64,000 bases of DNA from Granulicella sp. 5B5 (lineage in GTDB: Bacteria > Acidobacteriota > Terriglobia > Terriglobales > Acidobacteriaceae). A model generated the notes under the pieces. That model was given only the letters and a program-made list of their open reading frames with translations, did not search any database and was not told the origin of the DNA. Location: contig NZ_CP046444.1 in NCBI RefSeq assembly GCF_014083945.1, forward strand, positions 2,976,001-3,040,000, given 5' to 3'. This document shows, piece by piece, positions 43,052 through 51,795 of the stretch; the first letter of the stretch is position 1; each line of letters opens with the position of its first letter. The translations under genes and the position numbers were made by a program.

Positions 43052-45601
43052 ATGACCGCACTCTCCCGCCGCCAGTTTCTCTCCCGCTCCGCAGGCGCCG
43101 CCCTAGCCGTCGCGTTGCCCGTCGCACCCGCGTGGTCGCGTTCACTCGCAGGCCTCTCCGCCGACCAGTCCGCCGACGCCACCATGCAACGTCTCACCGG
43201 CCACTGGGAGTACTTCCAGGGCCCGCTCGACGACACATGGGAGGTCTGGAACAAGGGCGAGATCGCCGTCTGGCAGCCCATCAGCCTGCCGCACTGCTTC
43301 AACCACTACGACGCCTGCGACCCCGACACGCCCGCCTACCGCGGAGAAGGTTGGTATCGCACGCACCTCACGCTGGCGAACCCCCACACCAACGGCCGCA
43401 CGCTGCTGCACTTCGGTGGGGCAGGGCAGACCACCGATGTTTACCTCGGCGACCAGCATCTGGCGCAGCACGTCGGCGGCTACGACGAGTTCGTCGTCGA
43501 CATCACCGAAGCCGCGGCGAAGTCCGCCTCCACACCCGCAGCCAAGGGCGAACCCGCCGGCCTCCGCCTCGCCGTCCGCTGCAACAACAGCCACGACGTC
43601 GAGCGGATGCCCTCGGACCTTTCGGACTTCACGCTCTACGGCGGCCTCTACCGCCACGCCACTCTGGTCTACCTGCCGGCGCTCTCCGTCGAAGCCATCC
43701 ACGCGCACGTCGAGTTAGCCGACGCACACGCGCCTGCAAAGATCACTCTCACCGGCCGCCTCTACAACCCCGCCAGCCTCGCCACCGACGACGCCAAACT
43801 AACGCTCGACCTCCTCGACCCAGGTGGCAAGGTCATTGCCAGCAAACAGATCGCATGGCACGAAGCGCAGGCCTCCAGCACTGCCTTCACCGGCGAGCGC
43901 GACCTCGCCACCTTCGCGCTCTCGAAGCCCGAGCTCTGGTCGCCCGCCTCGCCGCAGCTCTACCAATGCCGCATCACGCTCACTTCCGCCTCGGGCACGC
44001 ACAGTCTCACGGAGCGCTTCGGCGTCCGCCACATCGACTTCATCGTAGACGGCCCGTTCCACCTCAACGGCGAGCGCCTTCTGCTCCGCGGCACGCACCG
44101 TCATGAAGACCACGCAGGCTACGCCGCCGCCATCCCCGATGACATCACGCGGCAGGAGTTCCAGCTCATCAAAGAGGTCGGTGCGAACTTCATCCGTCTC
44201 GCTCACTACCAGCAATCGCGGCTCGTACTCGACCTCTGCGACGAGCTCGGCATCCTCGTATGGGAAGAAATTCCCTGGTGCCGCTCCGGCATCGCCGGCC
44301 CGCGCTGGCGGCAGATGGGCCGCGACAAGCTCCACAACATGATCGACCAGCACTTCAACCATCCGGCGGTCATCTTCTGGGGCCTCGGCAACGAGGACGA
44401 CTGGCCCACCGAGTATCCCGATCTCGCGCAGACCGACAAGGACAATATCCGCACCTACATGTCCGAGCTCAACACACTCGCGCATCAGCTCGACAGCTCG
44501 CGCTACACCAGCTATCGCCGCTGCGACTTCGCGCGCGACATCCCCGACGTCTACTCGCCCTCCATCTGGGCCGGCTGGTACAGCGGTCGTTTCACCGAGT
44601 ACCAGCAGTCGCTCGAAACCCAGCGCAAGCGCGTCAAACGCCTCATCCACATCGAGTGGGGCGCAGACAGCCACGCTCACCGCCACTCTGAAGACCCCGA
44701 CCGCATCGTCGACCAGATCGCCACCGGCCACGGCACCGACGAGCGCGGCCTCGCCTACAAGAGCACCGGCGGCGATGCGCGCGTCTCCCGCGACGGTGAC
44801 TGGTCCGAGACCTACGCCTGCAACCTCTTCGACTGGACGCTCAAGGTGCAAGAGTCGACGCCCTGGCTCTCCGGCGCCGCGCAGTGGATCTTCAAAGACT
44901 TCACCACGCCGCTGCGCGTTGAAAACCCCGTCCCGCGCGTGAACCAGAAGGGCATGATCGAACGCGACATGACCCCCAAGGAGGGCTACTACGTCTTCCA
45001 GTCCTACTGGGCCCAGAAGCCGATGGTGCGCCTCTACGGCCACACCTGGCCTGTGCGCTGGGGCGCGGCGGATGAGAAGAAGCTCGTCAAGGTCTACTCC
45101 AACTGCCCGCAGGCTGAGGTCTTTCTCAACGGAGTCTCGCTCGGCACAAAACACCGCGACAGCCAGGACTACCCCTGCGCCGGCCTGCGCTGGCAGACAA
45201 CCTTCAAGCCCGGCCGCAACCATCTCAAGGTCATTGCAAAGCCCGCCAGCGATGCGCCGATCACGGACGAGATCGAGTTCACCTACCAGACCGAGACATG
45301 GTCCGCGCCCGCACACTTCAAACTCGTCGAGAAGTCCAGCGACGCCTCCACCCTCACCGTGCTCGCCACGCTGCACGACGCTAACGGCGTCCTCTGCCTC
45401 GATGCAAAGAACGAGGTCCGCTTCACTCTTTCCGGTGATGGCACGCTCATCGACAACCGCGGCACCTCCACCGGCTCACGCGTCGTGCAGCTCTACAACG
45501 GTCGAGCGGAGATCACGCTCCAGCGGGGCGCAGGCGAAAGCGGCATAGCCATCTCATCGCAGGGACTGCCCACGGCCCTGTTGACGCTATCGGCAACCTG
45601 A
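43052..45601 (+). CDS. Tat-exported glycoside hydrolase family 2 enzyme (beta-galactosidase/glucuronidase-like)
   Basis: 849 residues. Twin-arginine signal LSRRQFLSRSAGAALAVALP. GH2 order: sugar-binding jelly roll (~45-215, YRGEGWYRTHLTL, FGGAGQTTDVYLG), immunoglobulin-like domain (~220-320), TIM barrel (~325-620) with LRGTHRHEDHAGYAAAIPDD, VRLAHYQQSRLVLDLCDELGI and acid/base Glu in FWGLGNEDDWPTEY, and the probable nucleophile Glu in RLIHIEWGADSHAH. C-terminal beta-sandwiches (~640-849) include a DUF4982-like domain. It releases a terminal beta-linked sugar from oligosaccharides in the periplasm. Between a GH105 enzyme and a ROK regulator, it completes a uronic-acid polysaccharide set. Confidence 0.9.
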   Translation: MTALSRRQFLSRSAGAALAVALPVAPAWSRSLAGLSADQSADATMQRLTGHWEYFQGPLDDTWEVWNKGEIAVWQPISLPHCFNHYDACDPDTPAYRGEGWYRTHLTLANPHTNGRTLLHFGGAGQTTDVYLGDQHLAQHVGGYDEFVVDITEAAAKSASTPAAKGEPAGLRLAVRCNNSHDVERMPSDLSDFTLYGGLYRHATLVYLPALSVEAIHAHVELADAHAPAKITLTGRLYNPASLATDDAKLTLDLLDPGGKVIASKQIAWHEAQASSTAFTGERDLATFALSKPELWSPASPQLYQCRITLTSASGTHSLTERFGVRHIDFIVDGPFHLNGERLLLRGTHRHEDHAGYAAAIPDDITRQEFQLIKEVGANFIRLAHYQQSRLVLDLCDELGILVWEEIPWCRSGIAGPRWRQMGRDKLHNMIDQHFNHPAVIFWGLGNEDDWPTEYPDLAQTDKDNIRTYMSELNTLAHQLDSSRYTSYRRCDFARDIPDVYSPSIWAGWYSGRFTEYQQSLETQRKRVKRLIHIEWGADSHAHRHSEDPDRIVDQIATGHGTDERGLAYKSTGGDARVSRDGDWSETYACNLFDWTLKVQESTPWLSGAAQWIFKDFTTPLRVENPVPRVNQKGMIERDMTPKEGYYVFQSYWAQKPMVRLYGHTWPVRWGAADEKKLVKVYSNCPQAEVFLNGVSLGTKHRDSQDYPCAGLRWQTTFKPGRNHLKVIAKPASDAPITDEIEFTYQTETWSAPAHFKLVEKSSDASTLTVLATLHDANGVLCLDAKNEVRFTLSGDGTLIDNRGTSTGSRVVQLYNGRAEITLQRGAGESGIAISSQGLPTALLTLSAT

Positions 45602-45622
45602 GAACGATACCTCGAAATCCTC

Positions 45623-45657
45623 GGTTGATATTGTTCAATAGATAGACAAAATCAACC
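45623..45657. promoter_or_regulatory. Inverted repeat upstream of the ROK regulator
   Basis: GGTTGAT (45623-45629) and ATCAACC (45651-45657) flank a 21-bp AT-rich centre in the GH2-ROK gap. Spacing between arm centres is 28 bp, nearly three helical turns, as for a dimer or looped site. Autoregulation by the ROK protein is a guess. Confidence 0.3.
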
Positions 45658-45847
45658 AAAATGATGTAACCATTATCTACCCGGAAGGACGGTCAACTGC
45701 TTACATCGAAAGGCTGTTGACTGTATGGCAATCACATTCACCCCATGACCCCAACAGACGCAGGTCCACACACGCTACGTTTCAACGGCAACCTTCTTCG
45801 TCACGCAACGCAACTTGCAACCCCGGGTCCCTTGCGGAGGTCTGCCG

Positions 45848-47014
45848 ATGCAGCGATTTAGTTTCAACCGCACGCAAACGGCCTCCAACAAGACGCCGCG
45901 CAGGATCAACCGCAACCTGATCTTCAACCTCATCCGCACCAAGCAGCCCATCTCGCGTGCGGACCTCGCGCGTGTCTCGGGCCTGCAGCGCAGCACCATC
46001 TCGCTCATCGTCGAAGACCTCATCGCCGAAGGCTGGATCGTCGAAGGCGCAGTCGGCCATCTGCCTCGCGGCCGCCGGCCCACGTTTCTTGAGATCAACT
46101 CCCGCCGCGCTATCATCGCACTCGACATTCATCCTTCGCAGACGACCATCGCCGTCACCGACCTTGCCGGCCGCATCATCACGCAGCAGATCGTGCTCGT
46201 GCCCGATGGCGCCACCAAGGCGCTCAACGCCATCGTCAACGCCATCCGCAAGCTGCTCGCCGCGCATGAGGACCTCTCCTTCGACGGCATCGGCATCAGC
46301 CTCCCCGGCCGTGCTGACCTCAACCTGCAGAAGCTCATCTTCGCGCCCAACCTCAACTGGCCTGTGCTCAGCCTCAAGTCCAAGATGGAGCGCGCCACCG
46401 GCCTCCGCGTCAAGATGGACAACGTCGCCAACGCCTGCGCGCTCTCCGAGGTCTGGTTCGGTTCGTCGGACGGCCTGCACGACCTCGTCGTCGTCAACGT
46501 CTCGGAGGGCATCGGCACCGGCATCTTCGCCAACGGCCAGCTGCTGCGTGGCGAAAGCGGCCTCGCTGGCGAGTTCGGCCACGTGCAGCTCGATGCCGAC
46601 GGCCCCCAGTGCGCCTGCGGCAACCGCGGCTGCTGGGAGGTCCTGGCCTCCAACCGCGCTGCCGTCGCCGCCTACGCGCAGCTCACCGGCACGCAGCCCA
46701 TCACCTTTGATGCGCTGCTCAAACTTTCGCAGAAGGGCGACAAGCATGCCATCACCGCGCTCACCCGCATGGCGGAGAACCTTGGCCGGGGCATCCGCAC
46801 CATCTGCGTCGCACTCGCGCCCAAAGAGATCGTCGTCGTCGGCGACATCACCACGGTCTGGCACAGCTTCGGCAGTATTATCGAGGCGCAGATGAAGAAG
46901 AACGCCTTCACCAAGCCACCTATCCTGCGCCCTGCTTATGACGGCGCGACAGCCCGTCTCCGTAGCGCGGTCGCCCTGGTGCTCGGCGACGACTCTATCT
47001 CCTCAGACCAGTAA
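45848..47014 (+). CDS. ROK family transcriptional regulator
   Basis: 388 residues from ATG 45848, with GGAGG 7 nt upstream; the in-frame ATG at 45815 precedes the ribosome-binding site. Winged helix at ~20-80 (NLIFNLIRTKQPISRADLARVSG, LQRSTISLIVEDLIAEGWI) and the actin-like ROK domain (~90-380) with DGIGISLPGRAD, NVANACALSEVWFG, NVSEGIGTGIFANGQLLRG, GEFGHVQLD and the zinc-binding CACGNRGCWE signature (~residue 255). NagC/XylR-like: a sugar or sugar phosphate probably releases it from DNA. It likely controls the lyase-GH105-GH2 genes upstream. Followed by a strong terminator. Confidence 0.92.
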   Translation: MQRFSFNRTQTASNKTPRRINRNLIFNLIRTKQPISRADLARVSGLQRSTISLIVEDLIAEGWIVEGAVGHLPRGRRPTFLEINSRRAIIALDIHPSQTTIAVTDLAGRIITQQIVLVPDGATKALNAIVNAIRKLLAAHEDLSFDGIGISLPGRADLNLQKLIFAPNLNWPVLSLKSKMERATGLRVKMDNVANACALSEVWFGSSDGLHDLVVVNVSEGIGTGIFANGQLLRGESGLAGEFGHVQLDADGPQCACGNRGCWEVLASNRAAVAAYAQLTGTQPITFDALLKLSQKGDKHAITALTRMAENLGRGIRTICVALAPKEIVVVGDITTVWHSFGSIIEAQMKKNAFTKPPILRPAYDGATARLRSAVALVLGDDSISSDQ

Positions 47015-47045
47015 AGGCGCGCCTCATACAATAAAGGTGCAACAC

Positions 47046-47078
47046 AAAACCCGGCCGAGGCCGGGTTTTGTTGTTTGT
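47046..47078. terminator. Bidirectional intrinsic terminator
   Basis: A 10-bp stem AAAACCCGGC/GCCGGGTTTT with a CGAG tetraloop, then GTTGTTTG (plus strand) and TTTTGTG (minus strand). It ends both the ROK gene and the RND efflux operon. Confidence 0.88.
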
Positions 47079-47098
47079 TGACCAGGAGCGAAAGGCTG

Positions 47099-48571
47099 CT
47101 ACCACCCGCCTCCCAGCGCGTTGTACAGTTGCACCAGCGCTTGCGCTTCCTGCTGCTGCGCGGTCGCCAGCGAAAGCTGGGCGTTGTACAGAGTGGTGTC
47201 GTTGGTCAGCACCTCGAGATAGCTGGTGGCGCCAGCCTGGTACCGCATTCGCGCCAGCCGCACCGCATCGGCAGAGGAGGCAACCAGCTTCTCCTGCTGG
47301 TCACGGTACTCGCGCGACTTGGAGTAAGCGACCAGGGCATTCGAGACATCGCGAAACGCTCCCGCGATCGTCTGCTGGTAGGTATCGAGAAGCTCCTTGT
47401 CCTTGGCCTGCGCCTCGCGGTAGTTGTTACGGATTCTGCCGGCATCGAAGATTGGTTCCGTGGCCGAGCCAGCCACGTAGTACAGGATATTGCTGCCATC
47501 GAAGATCTTCTTGAACTGCGAGCTCGATGTGCCGCCGTCGCCAGTGATGGAAAGGGAAGGGTAGAACTGCGCTCGAGCCACGCCAATGTTGGCATTGGCC
47601 TGGATCAGCAGCTCTTCGGCGCGGCGAACATCCGGCCGCCGTTCGAGCAGGTCCGAGGGCAGGCCGACAGGAATCTCGACAGGATGTGCCGCCTTCGCAA
47701 GGATGTCAGGCGAAGCCGTGACATCGCGGAGGATCGGCCCTGGATTGCGGCCGAGCAGCAGGCCGAGATTGTTTTCAGTCTGCGCGATCTGCTGTTCGAG
47801 CGTAGGTATCTCTGCCTGCGCGGTGTAGTAGAGCTCCTCTGCCTGGCGAACATCGGCAAGCGTCCCGCCGCCACCCTGCTCCAGAGTGGTGGTCAGCGCG
47901 AGCGACTGCTTGCGAGCGGCGATGGTCTGGCGCGTCACCGCCAGCTGAGCGTCGAGCGAGCGCAACTGGTAGTAGTCGGTGGCGATCTCGTCGATCAGCG
48001 TGGAGTACGTGGTCTGCTGGGCCCACTGTGTGGCGCGATACTCGGCCCGCTGTGCTTCGGTCATGCGGCGATACTGGCCCCAGAAATCGAGGTTCCAGGC
48101 GGCAGAAGCGGTGAGACCACCGGAGTAGATATTCGAGCGGGCATTGTTGTTGGAGTTGCTGCTGCCGCCGTTGTTGTTATTGTTGTTGCCGAATCCGCTG
48201 AGCAGCCCGCCTGGCAAAGAGATCGCGTCATAGCTCGCTCCGCCGGAGAGTGTTGGGAACTCACCTGCGCGCGTAACGCCAACCGCGGCCTTCTCTTCGA
48301 GCACGCGGTCCGCGGCGATCTTCACGTCGTAGTTGTTCTTCAGCGCCTCGGTGATGAGGGCTTGCAACACGGGATCGGTGAAGATGGTGTTCCACTTCTC
48401 CGCGCCAAGTGGCGTCCCGTTGTTGGCGGCGGCCGAAACATCCGGCGCCAGCGCGCCACGATACTCTGCCGGCGTGTTGACGACTGGCTGTTTGTAGTTG
48501 GGTCCGACCTTGCAGCCCACAAGCGTGGTCGCCAGGGCTGCGCCGATGGTGAGGAGCGATAAGCGTCTCAA
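47099..48571 (-). CDS. RND efflux outer-membrane lipoprotein (OprM/NodT family)
   Basis: 490 residues from TTG 48571 (MRRLSLLTIGAALATTLVGC), with GGAGG 6 nt upstream; the longer open frame is non-conserved. Lipobox LVGC, then KVGPNYKQPVVNTPAEY typical of OprM-like proteins, two outer-membrane-factor repeats (~60-270, ~285-480) with long helices (LDEIATDYYQLRSLDAQLAVTRQ, LVASSADAVRLARMRYQAGATSYLEVL). A low-complexity insert rich in Asn/Ser (GNNNNNNGGSSNSNNN, ~residues 117-135) sits in the first repeat. It forms the TolC-like exit duct for the RND pump; its TTG overlaps the pump's stop codon by 4 bp, so translation is coupled. Confidence 0.92.
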   Translation of the reverse strand: MRRLSLLTIGAALATTLVGCKVGPNYKQPVVNTPAEYRGALAPDVSAAANNGTPLGAEKWNTIFTDPVLQALITEALKNNYDVKIAADRVLEEKAAVGVTRAGEFPTLSGGASYDAISLPGGLLSGFGNNNNNNGGSSNSNNNARSNIYSGGLTASAAWNLDFWGQYRRMTEAQRAEYRATQWAQQTTYSTLIDEIATDYYQLRSLDAQLAVTRQTIAARKQSLALTTTLEQGGGGTLADVRQAEELYYTAQAEIPTLEQQIAQTENNLGLLLGRNPGPILRDVTASPDILAKAAHPVEIPVGLPSDLLERRPDVRRAEELLIQANANIGVARAQFYPSLSITGDGGTSSSQFKKIFDGSNILYYVAGSATEPIFDAGRIRNNYREAQAKDKELLDTYQQTIAGAFRDVSNALVAYSKSREYRDQQEKLVASSADAVRLARMRYQAGATSYLEVLTNDTTLYNAQLSLATAQQQEAQALVQLYNALGGGW

Positions 48572-51500
48572 GAGTGACCTCCGTCCGTGGTGTCGTTCTT
48601 TTGGTGTGGCGTGCCATAGCGGTCGCCGCGTGGCGGGCCAGCGTCGTGGTCGGAGTCGAGGCTTGCGTTGTGTGCTTTGCTGAACTTCTGTGCTACACGC
48701 TCTGCGAGCGAGAAGGTCGTCGGCACCAGGAAGACGGCGAGCATTGTCGCGGCCAACATGCCTCCGATGACAACGGTTCCCAGGATCTGGCGCGAGACGC
48801 CGCCGGCGCCGGTAGCGAACCATAGCGGAACGCATCCCAGGATGAACGCAAAGGCGGTCATGATGATGGGACGGAAGCGGAGCCGGGCAGCACCCATCGC
48901 AGCCTGGAAGATGGTCTCACCCTTCTGGTACTCGTCCTTGGCGAATTCGACGATGAGGATGGCGTTCTTCGCGGAAAGGCCGATCAGCATGACGAGACCG
49001 ATCTGCGCGTACACATCGTTCTCAAGATGCCGGCCGTAAAGAGCGAGATACGCTCCCAGGATGGCGACCGGTGTGCTGAGCAGCACACCGAAGGGCAGCG
49101 ACCAGCTCTCATACTGCGCTGCCAGGATGAGGAAGCAAAGCACGATGGAGATGGCGTAAACGACCCATGCGGGCACGCTCTCCTGGGCCTTCTTTTCCTG
49201 GAAGCTCAGGCCGGTGTAGTCCATGCCCATGCCTTTAGGCATCGTCTCGGCGAACGTCTTTTCAAGGTAAGCCATCACCTGTCCAGAACTCACGCCCGGC
49301 GGCGCGACGATCGTGATGCTCGCAGCCTCATACTCGTTGTAGCGCGTGGTGAACTCCGGGCCTGTTGTACGCCGCACCGTGGTGAGCGCCGAGAGCGGCA
49401 CGCGGTTGCCGTTGGCAGCCGTTACATAGAACTGGCCGATGTTGTTGATGTTTGTGCGCGAGTCGCCTTCAGCCTCCACGTAAGTCTGCCATTGGCGGCC
49501 GAAGCGGTTGAAGTAGTTCACAAGGCTCCCGCCCATGAACGCCTGCATGGTGGTGTAGACGTCAGACAGGCTCACCTGCTGCTGCGCTACTTTCTCGCGG
49601 TCCACGTCCACGTAGAGCTGTGGCACGGCAGGATAGTAGGTCGGGATTGCTGCTGCGATGATCTGGTGGTTCTTCGAGATAGCACCGAGATACTTGTAAA
49701 CGTTCTGCGTCAGGAACTGTGGATCGTTGTTGCCGGAACGGTCTTCCAGCACCATCGAAACGCCGCCCGAAGTGCCAAGTCCGGCGATGGCCGGGGGTGC
49801 AAACGAGAACGCAATGCCCTGCTTGATGCCGCCGAGCGCCTTGGAAAGATTCGCCTCGATGACATCGAACTGCTCATCCTTGCTCTTGCGCTGGTCCCAG
49901 TCCTTGAGCGTCACAAAGTAGAAGGCGTTGTATGTGGACTGCGTCTGTGACAGGAGGCTGAAGCCCACGACGGAGATGACGCTCTGCACGCCCGGCACCT
50001 TGTGCAGCGCAGCTTCCACGTCGGCCGAGGCCGCGGTGGTGCGTTGCAGCGACGCTCCTTCAGGAAGCTGCAGGTTCACGAAGGCGTAGCCCTGGTCTTC
50101 CGTCGGCAGGAAGCCCCCTGGCAGCTGTTTGCCAACGAGCAGGACCAGCGCGCTCACACCGATAATGATGAACACGACGACAAACGACTTGCGCACCAGC
50201 CAGCCTGAACCGCTGACGTAGCCATTGGTCACGCGGCCAAAGAGATTGTTGAAGCCGCTGAAGAACTTCTGCAGCAGGCCCTTCTTCTCCGACCTCGGCT
50301 TCAGCAGCAGGGCGCACAGCGCTGGGCTGAGCGTAAGCGCGTTGAAGGCCGAGAAGATCACCGAGATCGCGATCGTAACGGCGAACTGTTGGTACAGGCG
50401 GCCCGTGATGCCCGGGATGAATGCCGTAGGAATGAACACCGCCGACAGGATGAGCGCGATGGCGATGACCGGGCTGGCCACCTGCTCCATGGCGGCGTAG
50501 CTGGCATCGACCGGGCTCATGCCCTCTTCGATATGGTGCTCCACGGCTTCGACCACGACGATCGCGTCGTCGACGACGAGGCCGATGGCGAGCACCAGGC
50601 CGAACAGGGACAGAGTGTTGATCGAGAAGCCCAGTATCGGGAAGACGATAAAGGTACCAATCAACGACACGGGCACGGCCAGCAACGGGATGAGCGTAGC
50701 GCGCCATCCCTGCAGGAAGATGAACACCACCAGGATCACGAGCGCGAGCGCGATGAAGAGCGTGACGATGATCTCGTGGATGCCTGCGTTCACAGCCTTG
50801 GTCGTATCCAGCGGCACGCTGGCGATGATGTCCGGCGGAAAGCTCTGTTGCAGCGTTGCAAGTTCAGCGCGCACGTTCTTCGCTGTCTGCACGGCGTTGG
50901 AACCGGGCAGTTGATACACAGCCAGCACCGCAGCAGGCTTGCCATTGAAGCGGCCATTCAGGTTGTAGGTCTGCGAGCCAAGCTCGATGCGGGCGACATC
51001 GCGCAGATGCAGCACGGAGCCATCGGGGTTCGAACGCAGGATGATGTCGCCGAACTGCTTCTCGGTGACCAGGCGTCCCTGCGTGAGGACGGTGTAGGTC
51101 ATCTCCTGGCCGGAAGGCACGGGCTCCCCGCCGATCTGGCCGGACGGGTTCACGTTGTTCTGCGTGGCAAGCGCGGCAGTGATCTCAGGCACGGTAACGC
51201 CCAGCTTGGCGAGTTGGTCAGGCTTCACCCAGACGCGCAGTGCATAGGGGCCCGCGCCAAAGACCTGCACGCGCGACACGCCCTTGACGCGCGTGATGGC
51301 ATCCACCAGGTTGATGTTCGCGTAGTTGGCAAGGAAGATGCCATCGTAGGTGGAGTTTGGCGACGACACGGACAGCAGCATCAACGGTGAGGTCAGCGCC
51401 TTGTTCACCGTCAGGCCGGCGACCTGCACGATCGACGGCAGCTGCGATTGCGCCTGCGAGACACGCAGTTGCGAAAGGATCTGGTCGGTGTCCGGATTGG

Positions 51501-51792
51501 TGGCAACGTCGAAGTCGACCGTCAGCTGCGTCAAGCCGTTACTGGCGTTGGTGGACTCCATGTAGTTCATGTTGTCCACACCGTTCATCTGCTGCTCAAT
51601 CGGCGTGGCCACGGCCTGTTCCAGCGTCTTCGCGTCGGCGCCGGGATACGTGGCCTGGACAAGAATCTCAGGTGGAACGATGTTCGGAAACTGCGCGGTG
51701 GGCAGGCTGAGCATCGAAACGAAGCCGCCGATCACCATAAGGATCGCAATCACCATGGCCACGATGGGCCGGCGAATAAAAAACTTCGACAT
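48568..51792 (-). CDS. RND multidrug efflux permease, HAE-1 family (AcrB/MexB-like)
   Basis: 1074 residues, 12 membrane helices and two large periplasmic loops. It starts MSKFFIRRPIVAMVIAILMV. HAE-1 landmarks: GGFVSMLSLPTAQFPNI, PPEILVQATYPGADAKTLEQAVATPIE, GLVLAIGLVVDDAIVVVEAVEHH (helix 4 with the proton-relay Asp pair), GRHLENDVYAQIGLVMLIGLSAKNAILIVEFAKD (helix 10 with Lys). It exports hydrophobic/amphiphilic compounds using the proton gradient, with the adaptor upstream and the OMF downstream. The transcription order is adaptor, pump, OMF. A His/Asp/Gly-rich C-terminal tail follows the last helix. Confidence 0.96.
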   Translation of the reverse strand: MSKFFIRRPIVAMVIAILMVIGGFVSMLSLPTAQFPNIVPPEILVQATYPGADAKTLEQAVATPIEQQMNGVDNMNYMESTNASNGLTQLTVDFDVATNPDTDQILSQLRVSQAQSQLPSIVQVAGLTVNKALTSPLMLLSVSSPNSTYDGIFLANYANINLVDAITRVKGVSRVQVFGAGPYALRVWVKPDQLAKLGVTVPEITAALATQNNVNPSGQIGGEPVPSGQEMTYTVLTQGRLVTEKQFGDIILRSNPDGSVLHLRDVARIELGSQTYNLNGRFNGKPAAVLAVYQLPGSNAVQTAKNVRAELATLQQSFPPDIIASVPLDTTKAVNAGIHEIIVTLFIALALVILVVFIFLQGWRATLIPLLAVPVSLIGTFIVFPILGFSINTLSLFGLVLAIGLVVDDAIVVVEAVEHHIEEGMSPVDASYAAMEQVASPVIAIALILSAVFIPTAFIPGITGRLYQQFAVTIAISVIFSAFNALTLSPALCALLLKPRSEKKGLLQKFFSGFNNLFGRVTNGYVSGSGWLVRKSFVVVFIIIGVSALVLLVGKQLPGGFLPTEDQGYAFVNLQLPEGASLQRTTAASADVEAALHKVPGVQSVISVVGFSLLSQTQSTYNAFYFVTLKDWDQRKSKDEQFDVIEANLSKALGGIKQGIAFSFAPPAIAGLGTSGGVSMVLEDRSGNNDPQFLTQNVYKYLGAISKNHQIIAAAIPTYYPAVPQLYVDVDREKVAQQQVSLSDVYTTMQAFMGGSLVNYFNRFGRQWQTYVEAEGDSRTNINNIGQFYVTAANGNRVPLSALTTVRRTTGPEFTTRYNEYEAASITIVAPPGVSSGQVMAYLEKTFAETMPKGMGMDYTGLSFQEKKAQESVPAWVVYAISIVLCFLILAAQYESWSLPFGVLLSTPVAILGAYLALYGRHLENDVYAQIGLVMLIGLSAKNAILIVEFAKDEYQKGETIFQAAMGAARLRFRPIIMTAFAFILGCVPLWFATGAGGVSRQILGTVVIGGMLAATMLAVFLVPTTFSLAERVAQKFSKAHNASLDSDHDAGPPRGDRYGTPHQKNDTTDGGHS

Positions 51793-51795
51793 GGA

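Noticed and set aside
43799-45376. 525-codon minus-strand open frame opposite GH2
   Set aside because: Antisense shadow of the GH2 gene; no motif or ribosome-binding site.
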